Positions 50,607 to 59,585 of a stretch of DNA of 64,000 nt are shown here, in pieces. A program made the translations under genes and the position numbers. Numbering within the stretch: the first letter of the stretch is position 1; every line of letters starts with the position of its first letter. The DNA lies in the NCBI RefSeq assembly GCF_014640255.1, contig NZ_BMGP01000001.1, positions 124,001 to 188,000 on the forward strand, given 5' to 3'. Origin of the DNA: Subtercola lobariae (lineage in GTDB: Bacteria; Actinomycetota; Actinomycetes; Actinomycetales; Microbacteriaceae). The notes beneath the pieces were generated by a model that saw only the letters and a list, made by a program, of their open reading frames with translations, made no database searches and was not told the origin of the DNA.

Positions 50607-51806
50607 CTAGCCGAAGAGGCGCGCGAGACGCGCTACGCCCTCTGCGAGAGCGTCGTCGCCGAGGGCGTACGACATGCGCACGAAACCGCTCGGCCCGAAT
50701 GCCTCGCCCGGAACCACGGCAACGTCGGCCTGCTCGAGAATGAGGTCGGCGAGTTCGAGCGATGTCGTCGGTGTTACGCCGCCCCACGAGCGCCCGAGCA
50801 GCCCGCTCACGTCAGGGTAGACGTAGAACGCTCCCTCTGGGGTGGGCGTCAGGATGCCCGAAATCTGGTTCAGCGAAGCCACGATGCTCTTGCGGCGGCG
50901 GTCGAACGCCTGGCGCATCTCTTCCACGGCGGTCTGCGGCCCCGTGAGGGCGGCGAGCGCAGCTCGTTGTGAAACGTTGGCCACGTTCGACGAGAGGTGC
51001 GATTGCAGGTTTGCGGCGCCCTTGATGGCATCGGAAGGGCCGACCATCCAGCCGACCCGCCAGCCTGTCATGGCGTAGGTCTTCGCCACACCGTTCACGA
51101 GAATGGTGCGGTCGGCGAGCGTCGGCACAGCCTCGACGATAGAGATGGCCCGAACCCCGTCGTAGGTGAGGTTCTGGTAGATCTCGTCGGTGACGACCCA
51201 GAGCCCGTTCGAGTCGGCCCACTCGCCGATGGCGCGGGTCTGTTCGGGCGAGTACACCGCGCCGGTGGGGTTCGACGGTGAGACGAACAGCAACACCTTG
51301 GTGCGCGGCGTGCGTGCGGCCTCGAGCTGCTCCACGGTGACGAGGTAGCCCTGGTCGCTGCCCGCGAACACCTCGACCGGCACACCGTCGGCGAGGGCGA
51401 TGGCCTCGGGGTAGGTCGTCCAGAACGGAGTCGGCACCAGAACTTCGTCACCCGGGTCGAGCAGCGTCTGAAACGCCTGGTAGACGGCCTGCTTGCCGCC
51501 GTTTGTGACGATGACCTGCGCGGCTGAAACCTCGAGCCCGCTGTCGCGGAGCGTCTTCTCCGCAATCGCCTCGCGCAGCTCGGGCAGCCCGGCCGCCGGG
51601 GTGTAGCGGTGGTTCTTCGGGTCGCGCGCCGCCTCTACGGCGGCCTCGACGATGAAGTCGGGCGTCGCGAAGTCGGGTTCACCCGCGGCATAGCTGATGA
51701 TCGGCCGGCCGGCCGCCTTCAGTGCCTTTGCCTTGGCATCGACCTTGAGGGTCGCCGATTCGGAGATGGCAGAGATACGGCGCGAGATTCTGGAGCTTTC
51801 AGTCAC
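50607..51806 (-). CDS. aspC: Pyridoxal phosphate-dependent aminotransferase (aspartate aminotransferase family)
   Basis: 399 aa class I/II aminotransferase. [66 protein letters not shown], and the PLP Lys in [19 protein letters not shown]; Arg in [21 protein letters not shown] binds the substrate carboxylate. GTG start at 51806. Aspartate specificity is by overall similarity. Confidence 0.9.
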   Translation of the reverse strand: MTESSRISRRISAISESATLKVDAKAKALKAAGRPIISYAAGEPDFATPDFIVEAAVEAARDPKNHRYTPAAGLPELREAIAEKTLRDSGLEVSAAQVIVTNGGKQAVYQAFQTLLDPGDEVLVPTPFWTTYPEAIALADGVPVEVFAGSDQGYLVTVEQLEAARTPRTKVLLFVSPSNPTGAVYSPEQTRAIGEWADSNGLWVVTDEIYQNLTYDGVRAISIVEAVPTLADRTILVNGVAKTYAMTGWRVGWMVGPSDAIKGAANLQSHLSSNVANVSQRAALAALTGPQTAVEEMRQAFDRRRKSIVASLNQISGILTPTPEGAFYVYPDVSGLLGRSWGGVTPTTSLELADLILEQADVAVVPGEAFGPSGFVRMSYALGDDALAEGVARLARLFG

Positions 51807-51858
51807 CCGTCAAGCTTAGAGGGCGCGCCCACGGGCATTCTGTAGCGAGCCCGAAGCG

Positions 51859-52482
51859 TTACTGAATCTTCGAGTTCTCGTCGAGGCGGTGCCAGGTGCG
51901 GTTGTGGTACACCAACGGATGCGCGAGGTTGGCGTCTGCCGAAGCGTCGCCCGGTGCCGGGGCCTTCGTTTCGAGGGCCTGCACGGCGACAACGGTCGAG
52001 CCGCCGGCCTCCATCTTGTTCACGATGCGCCCGCGAATCCAGGCGTGAGCCGCCGGAAAGTACGGCTCGCCGGTGGGCAGGCGGGTCCAGATGCTGGTGT
52101 CGGCGAAGCGGTCGATACCGCTCGTAGCGCCGAGCTTGGCGATGTCGATCTGGTCGGCGCCGAGCAAGTGCACCACCACGGTGTCTGCCCTGCGAATCGT
52201 GGGCGAGCTCGACGACAACTCAGAGATGGAGAACACCAGCAGCGGCGGAACAGCGCTCACCGAGAACACCGAGGTGGCAGTCAACGCGACCGGCCCATCG
52301 CCCGCGTCGGCGGTGATGACAGCGACACCGGCGGGGTGATTGCGAAACGCCGCCTTGAACTCATCGGGCGTCACCGTCTCTGAACTGGGGTGCTGCACCA
52401 GCTGGTGTTCGGTGGTCACGGCGTGCTCATCGTCGTCACGGTTCGCGCGGTTGAACGGGTTCGAAGGCTGCGGGTCGCTCAC
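51859..52482 (-). CDS. Flavin reductase domain protein
   Basis: 207 aa. FRNHPAGVAVITADAGDGPVALTATSVFSVSAVPPLLVFSISELSSSSPTI...VHLLGADQIDIAKLGA is the flavin-reductase-like FMN-binding fold, followed by HAWIRGRIVNKMEAGGSTVVAVQALE and a final LVYHNRTWHRL. Such proteins supply reduced flavin to monooxygenases; the LLM enzyme at 37396 is a possible partner but distant. GTG start at 52482 with GGAG upstream. Same strand as, and 101 nt after, the quinone oxidoreductase. Confidence 0.87.
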   Translation of the reverse strand: MSDPQPSNPFNRANRDDDEHAVTTEHQLVQHPSSETVTPDEFKAAFRNHPAGVAVITADAGDGPVALTATSVFSVSAVPPLLVFSISELSSSSPTIRRADTVVVHLLGADQIDIAKLGATSGIDRFADTSIWTRLPTGEPYFPAAHAWIRGRIVNKMEAGGSTVVAVQALETKAPAPGDASADANLAHPLVYHNRTWHRLDENSKIQ

Positions 52483-52545
52483 GGTTGCTCCTGGAATAGA
52501 ACGGTGCTCGTTTCGAAAGCCACGACGGTGTTGGCGCAGCTCGCT

Positions 52546-52601
52546 CTTACTGACAATAGAGTTACTTCGCTTTTACTAGCGATTCACTCTGTAATAGTAA
52601 G
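52546..52601. promoter_or_regulatory. Large dyad between quinone oxidoreductase and flavin reductase
   Basis: Arms begin CTTACT (52546) and end AGTAAG (52601). The left arm continues GACAATAGAGT, and the right arm, read inversely, continues ATTACAGAGT. It spans the stop codon of the oxidoreductase gene and lies upstream of the flavin reductase. A local AT-rich island in high-GC DNA suggests a promoter and operator. Confidence 0.5.
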
Positions 52602-53561
52602 CAATACCTTTCCGATGTGAGCTGAAGATTCCACTAGATGGTGCGCTTTGGTCGCATCGGCCAGCGGCACGCGTGTGTCGATAATGGGCCGCACCGCGCC
52701 GTTGGCTACCAGCGGCCAGACGTTCTCGCCCACGCTCGCCACAATCGCCGCCTTTGCCGCCGCCGATCGCGCCCGCAGGCTCGTGCCGTGAATGGTGCCA
52801 CGCTTCATCATCAGCACGCCGAAATTGAGGCTGCCCGGCTCTCCGCTGAGGTTGCCGATGTTCAGAATGTGGCCATCGGTGGTCAGCGCCCGAATGTTGC
52901 GGTCGAGGTATGAACCGCCGATCGAGTCGAGAATGACGTGCGCTCCCGGCCCCTCCGCCTTCAGGCGCGCCACGAAGTCGTCGGTCTTGTAGTTGATGAG
53001 AATGTCGGCGCCGAGTGCGGCGCACGCCGCCAATTTGGCTTCCGACCCTGCAGTGACCGCGACTGTTGCGCCGAATGCTTTGCCGAGTTGGATGCCCATG
53101 GTGCCGATTCCGCTCGACCCCCCATGCACGAGCAACGTCTCGCCGCGCCGCAAATCGGCGAGCAGAAACACGTTCGACCACACCGTACAGGCCACCTCGA
53201 GCAGCCCCGCTGCGTCGATCAGGTCGACGTTCTGCGGAACCTTGAGCACCTGCCCCGCGGGCACGCTGACCTTCTCGGCGTAGCCGCCGCCGCTCAGCAG
53301 CGCACAGACCCGGTCGCCCACGGCGAAGCCGGTGACCTCGCTGCCAACCTCGGAGATCACACCCGAAACCTCGAGCCCGGGCCACTCAGGGGCTCCGACG
53401 GGCGCCGGGTAATGCCCCTCGCGCTGGCTGATGTCGGCTCTGTTCACGCCAGCCGCGGCCACCTCGATGAGCACGTCTCCCGCGCCGACCGTGGGGTCGG
53501 GTACGTCAGCAATTCGAAGCACCTCGGGGCCGCCGAACGACGAAATCACTACAGCTTTCAT
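52584..53561 (-). CDS. NAD(P)H quinone oxidoreductase (zinc-independent MDR family)
   Basis: 325 aa. Medium-chain reductase with no structural zinc Cys cluster: VEVAAAGVNRADISQREGHYPAPVGAPEWPGLEVSGVI, the NADPH fold TLLVHGGSSGIGTMGIQLGKAFGA, VTAGSEAKLAACAALGADILINYKT. Closest to the PIG3/TP53I3-like quinone reductases. Reduces quinones or enones with NADPH. Confidence 0.9.
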   Translation of the reverse strand: MKAVVISSFGGPEVLRIADVPDPTVGAGDVLIEVAAAGVNRADISQREGHYPAPVGAPEWPGLEVSGVISEVGSEVTGFAVGDRVCALLSGGGYAEKVSVPAGQVLKVPQNVDLIDAAGLLEVACTVWSNVFLLADLRRGETLLVHGGSSGIGTMGIQLGKAFGATVAVTAGSEAKLAACAALGADILINYKTDDFVARLKAEGPGAHVILDSIGGSYLDRNIRALTTDGHILNIGNLSGEPGSLNFGVLMMKRGTIHGTSLRARSAAAKAAIVASVGENVWPLVANGAVRPIIDTRVPLADATKAHHLVESSAHIGKVLLTITE

Positions 53562-53629
53562 GCGTTATAACGTACGCCCTGCCGAAGCCAGAGCCCGCTC
53601 AGCGTAGGCCAGGGCGTGCTTGGCGCAGC

Positions 53630-54673
53630 TCAGAGCCGCTGCTGTCTAGGCACGATCACCTGTTTCACGATGATCAGAATCGAGGCCGTCACCGGCACGG
53701 CCACGAGCGCCCCGAGAATGCCGAGCAGAGTGCCGCCCACCAGGGCTCCGATGACCACGAGGATGCCCGGAACATCCACTGCCTTGCTCATCACTCGTGG
53801 GCTGAAGACGTATGCCTCGACCTGCATGTAGATCAAGAAGTAGATCGCGATGGCGATGGCCGTGCCGGGCGAAGCAGTGAGTGCGACAGCGGTGACCAGA
53901 ATGGCACTGATGACCGTGCCGACCAGCGGAATCAACGCCAGCATGAAGGCGACAACGGCGAGCACCCCGGCGAACGGCACCCCGATGATGCTCATGGCGA
54001 TGAATCCGAGAATGCCGTTCGAGGCGGCCAGAATGACCTGACCGATGACGTATTTGCCGACGGAGTTGACGATCTGCTCGGTGATCGAGATGAAACCCTG
54101 GCGTCTGGATGCCGGTATCAGGCTGTACATGCCTGTCTTTGCGGCGTCGAGCGAGCCCAGAAAGAATAGCGACAGAATCACGATGGTGACGCCGCCGAAG
54201 ACCCCGCCGATGACGTCGCTGCCCACCTTCAGAATGCCGCCGCCCAGGGTGGCGAGGTTCGTGGGGTTGCTGAGAAAGCTGCCGAGCGACGATGACAGAG
54301 ACGACATGTTGATGGCTCCGCCAAGCGAATTGTTCAGCGAGATGAACCACGACTGCTGCGACACGTTCGTAATGGCCTGCGGCAGGCCGTTCACCAGCGC
54401 GGTGCCTTCTTTGAACACCACGGGCACGATGAGAAAGAGAATGCCGATGATGAGCAGAATGAAGAGCACGAACACAATGGCGATGGCGAGCATCCGCTTC
54501 AGCCCGCGGCTTTCGAGCAGCCGCACAATGGGGTCGAGGCCGAGCGCAATGAACAAGGCGGCGGCGAGATAGACCAGAATCGTGGCGATCGACGACAGCG
54601 CCAGGCCGAGCAGAACGGCGAGCAAGCCGCCGAGGGTGGCGATGAAGCCGATTCTGAACGCATTCGTTTTCAT
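53630..54673 (-). CDS. AI-2E family transporter (PerM-like permease)
   Basis: 347 aa from the ATG at 54673; upstream frame to 54757 is not family-like. Eight or so membrane helices. GLDPIVRLLESRGLKRMLAIAIVFVLF and the C-terminal QVEAYVFSPRVMSKAVDVPGILVVIGALVGGTLLGILGALVAVPVTASILI are the family signature. Members have been linked to autoinducer-2 or Na+/H+ transport; the substrate here is unknown. Confidence 0.9.
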   Translation of the reverse strand: MKTNAFRIGFIATLGGLLAVLLGLALSSIATILVYLAAALFIALGLDPIVRLLESRGLKRMLAIAIVFVLFILLIIGILFLIVPVVFKEGTALVNGLPQAITNVSQQSWFISLNNSLGGAINMSSLSSSLGSFLSNPTNLATLGGGILKVGSDVIGGVFGGVTIVILSLFFLGSLDAAKTGMYSLIPASRRQGFISITEQIVNSVGKYVIGQVILAASNGILGFIAMSIIGVPFAGVLAVVAFMLALIPLVGTVISAILVTAVALTASPGTAIAIAIYFLIYMQVEAYVFSPRVMSKAVDVPGILVVIGALVGGTLLGILGALVAVPVTASILIIVKQVIVPRQQRL

Positions 54674-54812
54674 CGCCGGGCTCTCTTTGCGGTCGTCTTC
54701 GATGTGACTTACACTAGGTGAAGGTAGTTGAAATCTGCCATGCTTTTCTATGCCCATTTGTCGCAGCCCGGCTCGTCATCGAGTGTAGTGAAGCAGTGCG
54801 ATTTCTCATCCT

Positions 54813-54885
54813 AGGGTGGTGGCTCAATTGGTAGAGCAGCGGTCTCCAAAACCGCAGGTTGCAGGTTCGAGTCCTGTCCGCCCTG
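54813..54885 (+). tRNA. tRNA-Trp (CCA)
   Basis: 73 nt. Acceptor AGGGTGG/CCGCCCT with one G-T-free 7-bp stem apart from a T-G pair, anticodon arm GCGGT-CTCCAAA-ACCGC (CCA), T-arm GCAGGTTCGAGTCCTGT. Immediately before secE, as in many bacteria. Confidence 0.95.
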
Positions 54886-54938
54886 CACATCGAAAAGGGC
54901 GCTTGCTCTTCTTCGATCGCTTGTGAAAGGTACTAACG

Positions 54939-55229
54939 GTGGCACGAAAGATAGTCGACGAACCCAGTGAGGCTGTCGTCGAACGCGCCAAGACCGATCG
55001 GGATGCCCGGCGCAACCCGTTCTCTCGCATCGTGCTTTTCGTTCAGCAGGTCTTCACAGAACTGAAAAAAGTCGTCACGCCGACGCGAAAAGAGCTGATC
55101 AGCTACACGCTGGTCGTGCTGGTCTTCGTGGTCATCATGATGGCGCTCGTTGGTGGCCTCGACTGGTTGTTCAGCTGGGCGGCCGTCATCGTGTTCGGTG
55201 ATCCGGGAACCACTCCACTAGGTTCCTGA
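54939..55229 (+). CDS. secE: Preprotein translocase subunit SecE
   Basis: 96 aa. One membrane segment (YTLVVLVFVVIMMALVGGLDWLFSWAAVIVF) after the SecE signature FVQQVFTELKKVVTPTRKELISYT. GTG start. Essential clamp subunit of the SecYEG channel. Followed by nusG in the standard order. Confidence 0.96.
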   Translation: MARKIVDEPSEAVVERAKTDRDARRNPFSRIVLFVQQVFTELKKVVTPTRKELISYTLVVLVFVVIMMALVGGLDWLFSWAAVIVFGDPGTTPLGS

Positions 55230-55318
55230 CCAGTTCCAATTGACCGCCCGTCCTCGCCGGGCGGTCCGGAACGCAAGTTCCGCACGTACAGCCAAAACTA
55301 AGAAATGGAACGTATTTA

Positions 55319-56350
55319 GTGTCTAAGTCAAACCGCGACGATCTCGACCTCGGGGCTGCTGAAGAGCAGTCGAGTGAGGTCGAAGAGGCGCAAGAGGGCG
55401 ACAACATCGAGATCGAGTCACCGAGCGATCTTGATGCACTTCTGCGTGCCATCGACGGCGGTACGAACGACGAGCACTTCATCGATGAGAACTCCGACGG
55501 CATCGAGACCGAGGTCGACGACTTAGAGGCCGACAATGAGGTGAACGAAGCCCTCGAATCGGGTGACGCACTCGACACCGAGGCCGCCCTCGAAGCGATC
55601 GAAGACGAAGAAGAGATCGACGGCGTCGAAACAGACGCCGAAGACGACGACTTCGTTTCTGACGCGGTCGTCTCGGCCGACGACGCCGGCGAACTCGAGC
55701 TGGAGGCCGAACTGGCCGAGGCCGCAGAGGTCGACCCCTACGAGGCGTTCCGCACCGAGCTGCGTTTCATGCCGGGCAAGTGGTACGTCATTCACTCGTA
55801 CGCCGGATTCGAGAAGCGCGTCAAGCAGAACATCGAGAGCCGCAAGAGCTCCATGGGCATGGAAGATTACGTCTACCAGGTCGAGGTACCGATGGAAGAC
55901 GTGGTCGAGATCAAGAACGGTCAGCGCAAGCTGGTCACTCGCGTTCGCATTCCCGGTTACGTGCTCGTTCGTATGGATCTGAACGAAGACAGCTGGTCGG
56001 TCGTTCGCCACACCCCCGGTGTGACCGGCTTCGTCGGCAACTCGCACAACCCCACACCGCTTCGCTTCGAAGAGGCCTTCAATATGTTGAAGAGCCTGGT
56101 CGAGATCGTCGAGGTTCCGGTGGCGAAGTCGGCGGGTGGCAAGGGCGGCAAGGCCGTTTCGCGTTCCATTCCGGCCGAGATCGACTTCGAGATCGGTGAG
56201 ACGATCACCATCAAAGAGGGTTCGTTCGCAGGTCTTCCCGGCACGATCAGCGAGATCAAGCCCGAGAGCGGCAAGCTCACGGTTCTCGTTTCGCTCTTCG
56301 AGCGCGAGACTCCGGTCGAGCTCAGCTTCGACCAGGTCACCAAGCTCTGA
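55319..56350 (+). CDS. nusG: Transcription termination/antitermination protein NusG
   Basis: 343 aa. NGN domain ([69 protein letters not shown]) and a C-terminal KOW domain ([46 protein letters not shown]). The first about 145 residues are a very acidic, disordered extension, as is usual in Micrococcales NusG. GTG start. Couples RNA polymerase, Rho and ribosomes. Confidence 0.96.
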   Translation: MSKSNRDDLDLGAAEEQSSEVEEAQEGDNIEIESPSDLDALLRAIDGGTNDEHFIDENSDGIETEVDDLEADNEVNEALESGDALDTEAALEAIEDEEEIDGVETDAEDDDFVSDAVVSADDAGELELEAELAEAAEVDPYEAFRTELRFMPGKWYVIHSYAGFEKRVKQNIESRKSSMGMEDYVYQVEVPMEDVVEIKNGQRKLVTRVRIPGYVLVRMDLNEDSWSVVRHTPGVTGFVGNSHNPTPLRFEEAFNMLKSLVEIVEVPVAKSAGGKGGKAVSRSIPAEIDFEIGETITIKEGSFAGLPGTISEIKPESGKLTVLVSLFERETPVELSFDQVTKL

Positions 56351-56389
56351 GTTTATGGTCGCGCCGCCGCTGCTGCGGCGCGACGTCGT

Positions 56390-56426
56390 CCGATGAATGA
56401 CACGATGCGATCGCGTCATTCATCGG
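56390..56426. promoter_or_regulatory. Perfect 12-bp hairpin in the nusG-rplK gap
   Basis: CCGATGAATGAC (56390-56401) pairs with GTCATTCATCGG (56415-56426) around a 13-nt loop. TAAAGT (56428-56433) follows and could be a -10. No T tract. It may be a terminator for nusG or part of the rplK leader; a GC-rich stem (CGCCGC/GCGGCG) lies just before it. Confidence 0.55.
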
Positions 56427-56528
56427 CTAAAGTATGTAGGTTGCCTACGGGCGATCGACACCACCACTGCAGGGAATTGCCCGGCCGTGGGAGCGCCGCA
56501 CGACGCGGCACGAAAGAGAAGAGAAAAA

Positions 56529-56960
56529 ATGGCACCGAAGAAGAAGGTCACAGGTCTGATTAAGCTTCAGATCAAGGCCGGCGCCGCCAACCCCGCACCG
56601 CCCATCGGGCCTGCGCTGGGTCAGCACGGCGTGAACATCATGGAGTTCTGCAAGGCGTACAACGCTGCGACTGAAGACCAGCGCGGCAACGTCATTCCGG
56701 TTGAGATCACCGTGTACGAAGACCGTTCGTTCACGTTCATCCTGAAGACCCCGCCCGCCGCCGAGCTCATCAAGAAGGCCGCCGGCGTTGCCAAGGGTTC
56801 AGGTACTCCGCACACCGTCAAGGTTGCGAAGCTCACCAAAGACCAGGTTCGCGAGATCGCCCAGATCAAACTGGCCGACCTCAACGCCAACGATCTCGAC
56901 GCTGCGTCGCTGATCATCGCAGGTACTGCCCGTTCCATGGGCATCACGGTCGAGGCGTAG
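56529..56960 (+). CDS. rplK: 50S ribosomal protein L11
   Basis: 143 aa. [45 protein letters not shown] and [20 protein letters not shown] are diagnostic. Binds the GTPase-associated region of 23S rRNA. Start at the ATG at 56529; nine nt before rplA. Confidence 0.98.
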   Translation: MAPKKKVTGLIKLQIKAGAANPAPPIGPALGQHGVNIMEFCKAYNAATEDQRGNVIPVEITVYEDRSFTFILKTPPAAELIKKAAGVAKGSGTPHTVKVAKLTKDQVREIAQIKLADLNANDLDAASLIIAGTARSMGITVEA

Positions 56961-56969
56961 GAGGCTCTC

Positions 56970-57662
56970 ATGGCACAGAAATCAAAGGCTTACCGCGCTG
57001 CCGCTTCGAAGATCGAAGAAGGCAAGCTCTACACCGCCGCCGAAGCCGTCGTTCTTGCAAAAGAGACCGGCTCGGCCAAGTTCGACAGCACCGTTGAGGT
57101 CGCCCTCAAGCTCGGTGTTGACCCCCGCAAGGCTGACCAGATGGTTCGCGGCACCGTGATCCTTCCTCACGGTACCGGTAAGACCGCCCGCGTCATCGTG
57201 TTCGCAACGGGCCCCGCGGCCGAAGCAGCCATCGCTGCCGGCGCCGACGAGGTCGGTGGCGACGAGCTCATCGAGAAGGTAGCCGCCGGTTACACCTCGT
57301 TCGACTCTGCCGTCTCGACCCCTGAGCTCATGGGCAAGGTCGGTCGTCTCGGTAAGGTACTCGGCCCGCGCGGGCTCATGCCCAACCCGAAGACCGGTAC
57401 CGTTACGCCCGACGTGGCGAAGGCTGTCACCGAGATCAAGGGCGGCAAGATCGAATTTCGCGTCGACAAGCACTCCAACGTGCACTTCGTCGCAGGCAAG
57501 GCCAGCTTCACCCCTGACCAGCTGCGCGAGAACGTGGGCGCTGCGCTCGACGAGATCGTTCGCCAGAAGCCGAGCTCGTCGAAGGGCCGCTACATCACCA
57601 AGGGCACCGTTTCGACGACGTTCGGCCCGGGCATCCCGGTCGACGTCAACGCACTTGCGTAA
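56970..57662 (+). CDS. rplA: 50S ribosomal protein L1
   Basis: 230 aa, full length. Signatures [44 protein letters not shown] and [21 protein letters not shown]. Part of the L1 stalk; in many bacteria it represses its own operon by binding the mRNA leader. Followed by a terminator. Confidence 0.98.
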   Translation: MAQKSKAYRAAASKIEEGKLYTAAEAVVLAKETGSAKFDSTVEVALKLGVDPRKADQMVRGTVILPHGTGKTARVIVFATGPAAEAAIAAGADEVGGDELIEKVAAGYTSFDSAVSTPELMGKVGRLGKVLGPRGLMPNPKTGTVTPDVAKAVTEIKGGKIEFRVDKHSNVHFVAGKASFTPDQLRENVGAALDEIVRQKPSSSKGRYITKGTVSTTFGPGIPVDVNALA

Positions 57663-57676
57663 GGTCTGATCACGAA

Positions 57677-57708
57677 AAAAGGGGTTCGCTTCGGCGGGCC
57701 CCTTTTTG
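57677..57708 (+). terminator. Terminator after rplA
   Basis: AAAAAGGGG (57677-57685) pairs with CCCCTTTTT (57700-57708); the T tract is part of the stem. Confidence 0.9.
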
Positions 57709-57746
57709 GTTTCCGGATGCCCGGGGCAGCCCAATAGGCTGAAGCT

Positions 57747-58277
57747 GTGACTCTCGAATTTCGCCGCGCCGGCCACGGCGACGCCGCCCGCCTGGCGCTC
57801 ATCGCCTCCGCCACCTTCGCACTCGCCTGCCCCGATCGCGCGCGAGCCGGCGACGTAAACCACTTCGTGACCACCAATCTCACCGAAGACCGGTTCGTGG
57901 GGTACCTGGCCGACGATAACCGAATCCTTTTCCTCGCCGAAGACGACGGCGTGCCCATCGGCTACACCATGGTGATTCTCGGCGAGCCGACTGACGCTGA
58001 CGTCGCTGCGTCGATCACGCTGCGGCCGACCGCGGAGTTGAGCAAGATGTACGTCTTCTCAGGCCACCATGGGCGTGGGGTCGCGGCGCACCTGATGTCG
58101 CTCTCGGTGGAGGCCGCGCGCGAGGCGGGCGCATCCGGAATCTGGCTCGGAGTGAACAACGAAAACGTGCGCGCCAACCGCTTCTACGAGAAAAGCGGCT
58201 TCGCCGTCGTCGGCGCCAAGACCTTCCAGCTAGGCGCCGAACTCGAGTCGGACTTCGTGCGCGAACGCGCCCTCTAG
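57747..58277 (+). CDS. GNAT family N-acetyltransferase
   Basis: 176 aa. The acetyl-CoA loop region reads LSKMYVFSGHHGRGVAAHLMSLSVEAAREAGASGIWLGVNNENVRANRFYEKSGFAVVGAKTF, with the GNAT Q/RxxGxG/A pattern as HGRGVA. The acceptor is unknown; the layout is that of small-molecule or peptide acetyltransferases. GTG start. Confidence 0.9.
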   Translation: MTLEFRRAGHGDAARLALIASATFALACPDRARAGDVNHFVTTNLTEDRFVGYLADDNRILFLAEDDGVPIGYTMVILGEPTDADVAASITLRPTAELSKMYVFSGHHGRGVAAHLMSLSVEAAREAGASGIWLGVNNENVRANRFYEKSGFAVVGAKTFQLGAELESDFVRERAL

Positions 58278-58364
58278 CTCGGCGAGGTCACGCGGCGACG
58301 CCCGAGCGACTGTTGCGGACGAGGTGCGTCGTTGGGGCGGTCGCTTTCGTCCGGAAAGCTCGCT

Positions 58365-59405
58365 CTAGATTTGGTCGGCTACGTTGAGCACGAGTTTGCC
58401 GCGGGTGTGTCCCGACTCGAGGGCGCGGTGGGCGGCCGCGGCGTCGGCCAGGTCGAAGACCTCGTCGACGTGAACGAGTACGTCGCCCGAGTTGATGAGC
58501 CGGGTGATGATGGTGAGCGTCGACGCGTCGGGCGAGACCTTATAGGTGGTGGCGCGAATGCCGAGGCGGTGGGCGTCTTCGATGACCGTGGGCCAGCTGC
58601 CGGTCGGCGCATTGACGAGCAGGCCGCCGGGGCGCAGGGTCGGCAGTGAACGGGTTCCGGTGTCGTTGTGGGTGTTGCCGATGAGGTCGATGACCACGTC
58701 GACGTTCGATACCTCGTCTTCGAAGTTCTTCGTGGTGTAGTCGATCACCTCCGCGGCGCCGAGCTCGCGCAGCCAGCTGGCGTTACGGGCCGACGAGGTG
58801 GCGATGACGTAGGCACCGAAGTAGGCGGCGAACTGAACCGCGAAGTGGCCGACCCCTCCGGAGGCGGCGTGGATGAGCATCCGCTGGCCTTCGTGAGCTT
58901 TTGCCACGTCGACCACCATGCCCCAGGCGGTGAGGGCGGCGAGGGGTACTCCTGCCGCTTCGATGAGCGACAGGCGACCTGGCTTCTTGCAGAGTTGCAG
59001 GCTCGGCACTGTGACGTATTCGGCGTACGAGCCTTGGCCGCGTGGCGCGGTGAGCATGCCGTAGACCTCGTCGCCGGGCTTCAGAAAGTGGCCCTCGTAC
59101 GGTGCTTCGACGACGACTCCGCTGAAGTCTTGGCCCAGAATGTAGGGAAAGCTCGGGATGGCCGCCGCAACGCCGCGCCCCGCTCGAGTCTTGGCGTCGA
59201 GCGGGTTGAGGCCCGCGCCAGCGACCTTGACGAGCACTTCGGCGTTGATTCGAATGGGCATCGGCACGTCGGCGGTGTGCAGAACCTCCGCCGACCCGGT
59301 GCTGTCGATGACCGCCGCTGTCATGGTGGTCGGGAGGTTGTCGCGGCTTAAGACGTCTGCCTTCGGATTCGACAAGTGGCTCACTCCGGTTGTTTGATGC
59401 GTCAT
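58365..59405 (-). CDS. NADP-dependent oxidoreductase (MDR superfamily)
   Basis: 346 aa from the ATG at 59405 (GGAAGG upstream); the longer frame to 59510 is not family-like. MTAAVIDSTGSAEVLHTADVPMP, VKVAGAGLNPLDAKTRAG, PYILGQDFSGVV, the NADPH fold MLIHAASGGVGHFAVQFAAYFGAYVIATSS and VIDLIGNT. Close to quinone or zeta-crystallin-like reductases. It lies near the phenylacetate cluster but there is no sign that it belongs to it. Confidence 0.88.
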   Translation of the reverse strand: MTHQTTGVSHLSNPKADVLSRDNLPTTMTAAVIDSTGSAEVLHTADVPMPIRINAEVLVKVAGAGLNPLDAKTRAGRGVAAAIPSFPYILGQDFSGVVVEAPYEGHFLKPGDEVYGMLTAPRGQGSYAEYVTVPSLQLCKKPGRLSLIEAAGVPLAALTAWGMVVDVAKAHEGQRMLIHAASGGVGHFAVQFAAYFGAYVIATSSARNASWLRELGAAEVIDYTTKNFEDEVSNVDVVIDLIGNTHNDTGTRSLPTLRPGGLLVNAPTGSWPTVIEDAHRLGIRATTYKVSPDASTLTIITRLINSGDVLVHVDEVFDLADAAAAHRALESGHTRGKLVLNVADQI

Positions 59406-59585
59406 CGGTAACCTTCCGTGTGGTGCGACCAACTCCGCTGGTGATCGCGAGGTATCGACTTGCTCTGTAGCGCATTCGCGGGGGCCCCGTGAACCAGTAA
59501 AGCCCCCCATTGATACAAAGATGTTACGAGGGTGTCACCTTGTTGCTAACAAACCGGCAGCAAACCTCACTTTCGTTCGTATGGT

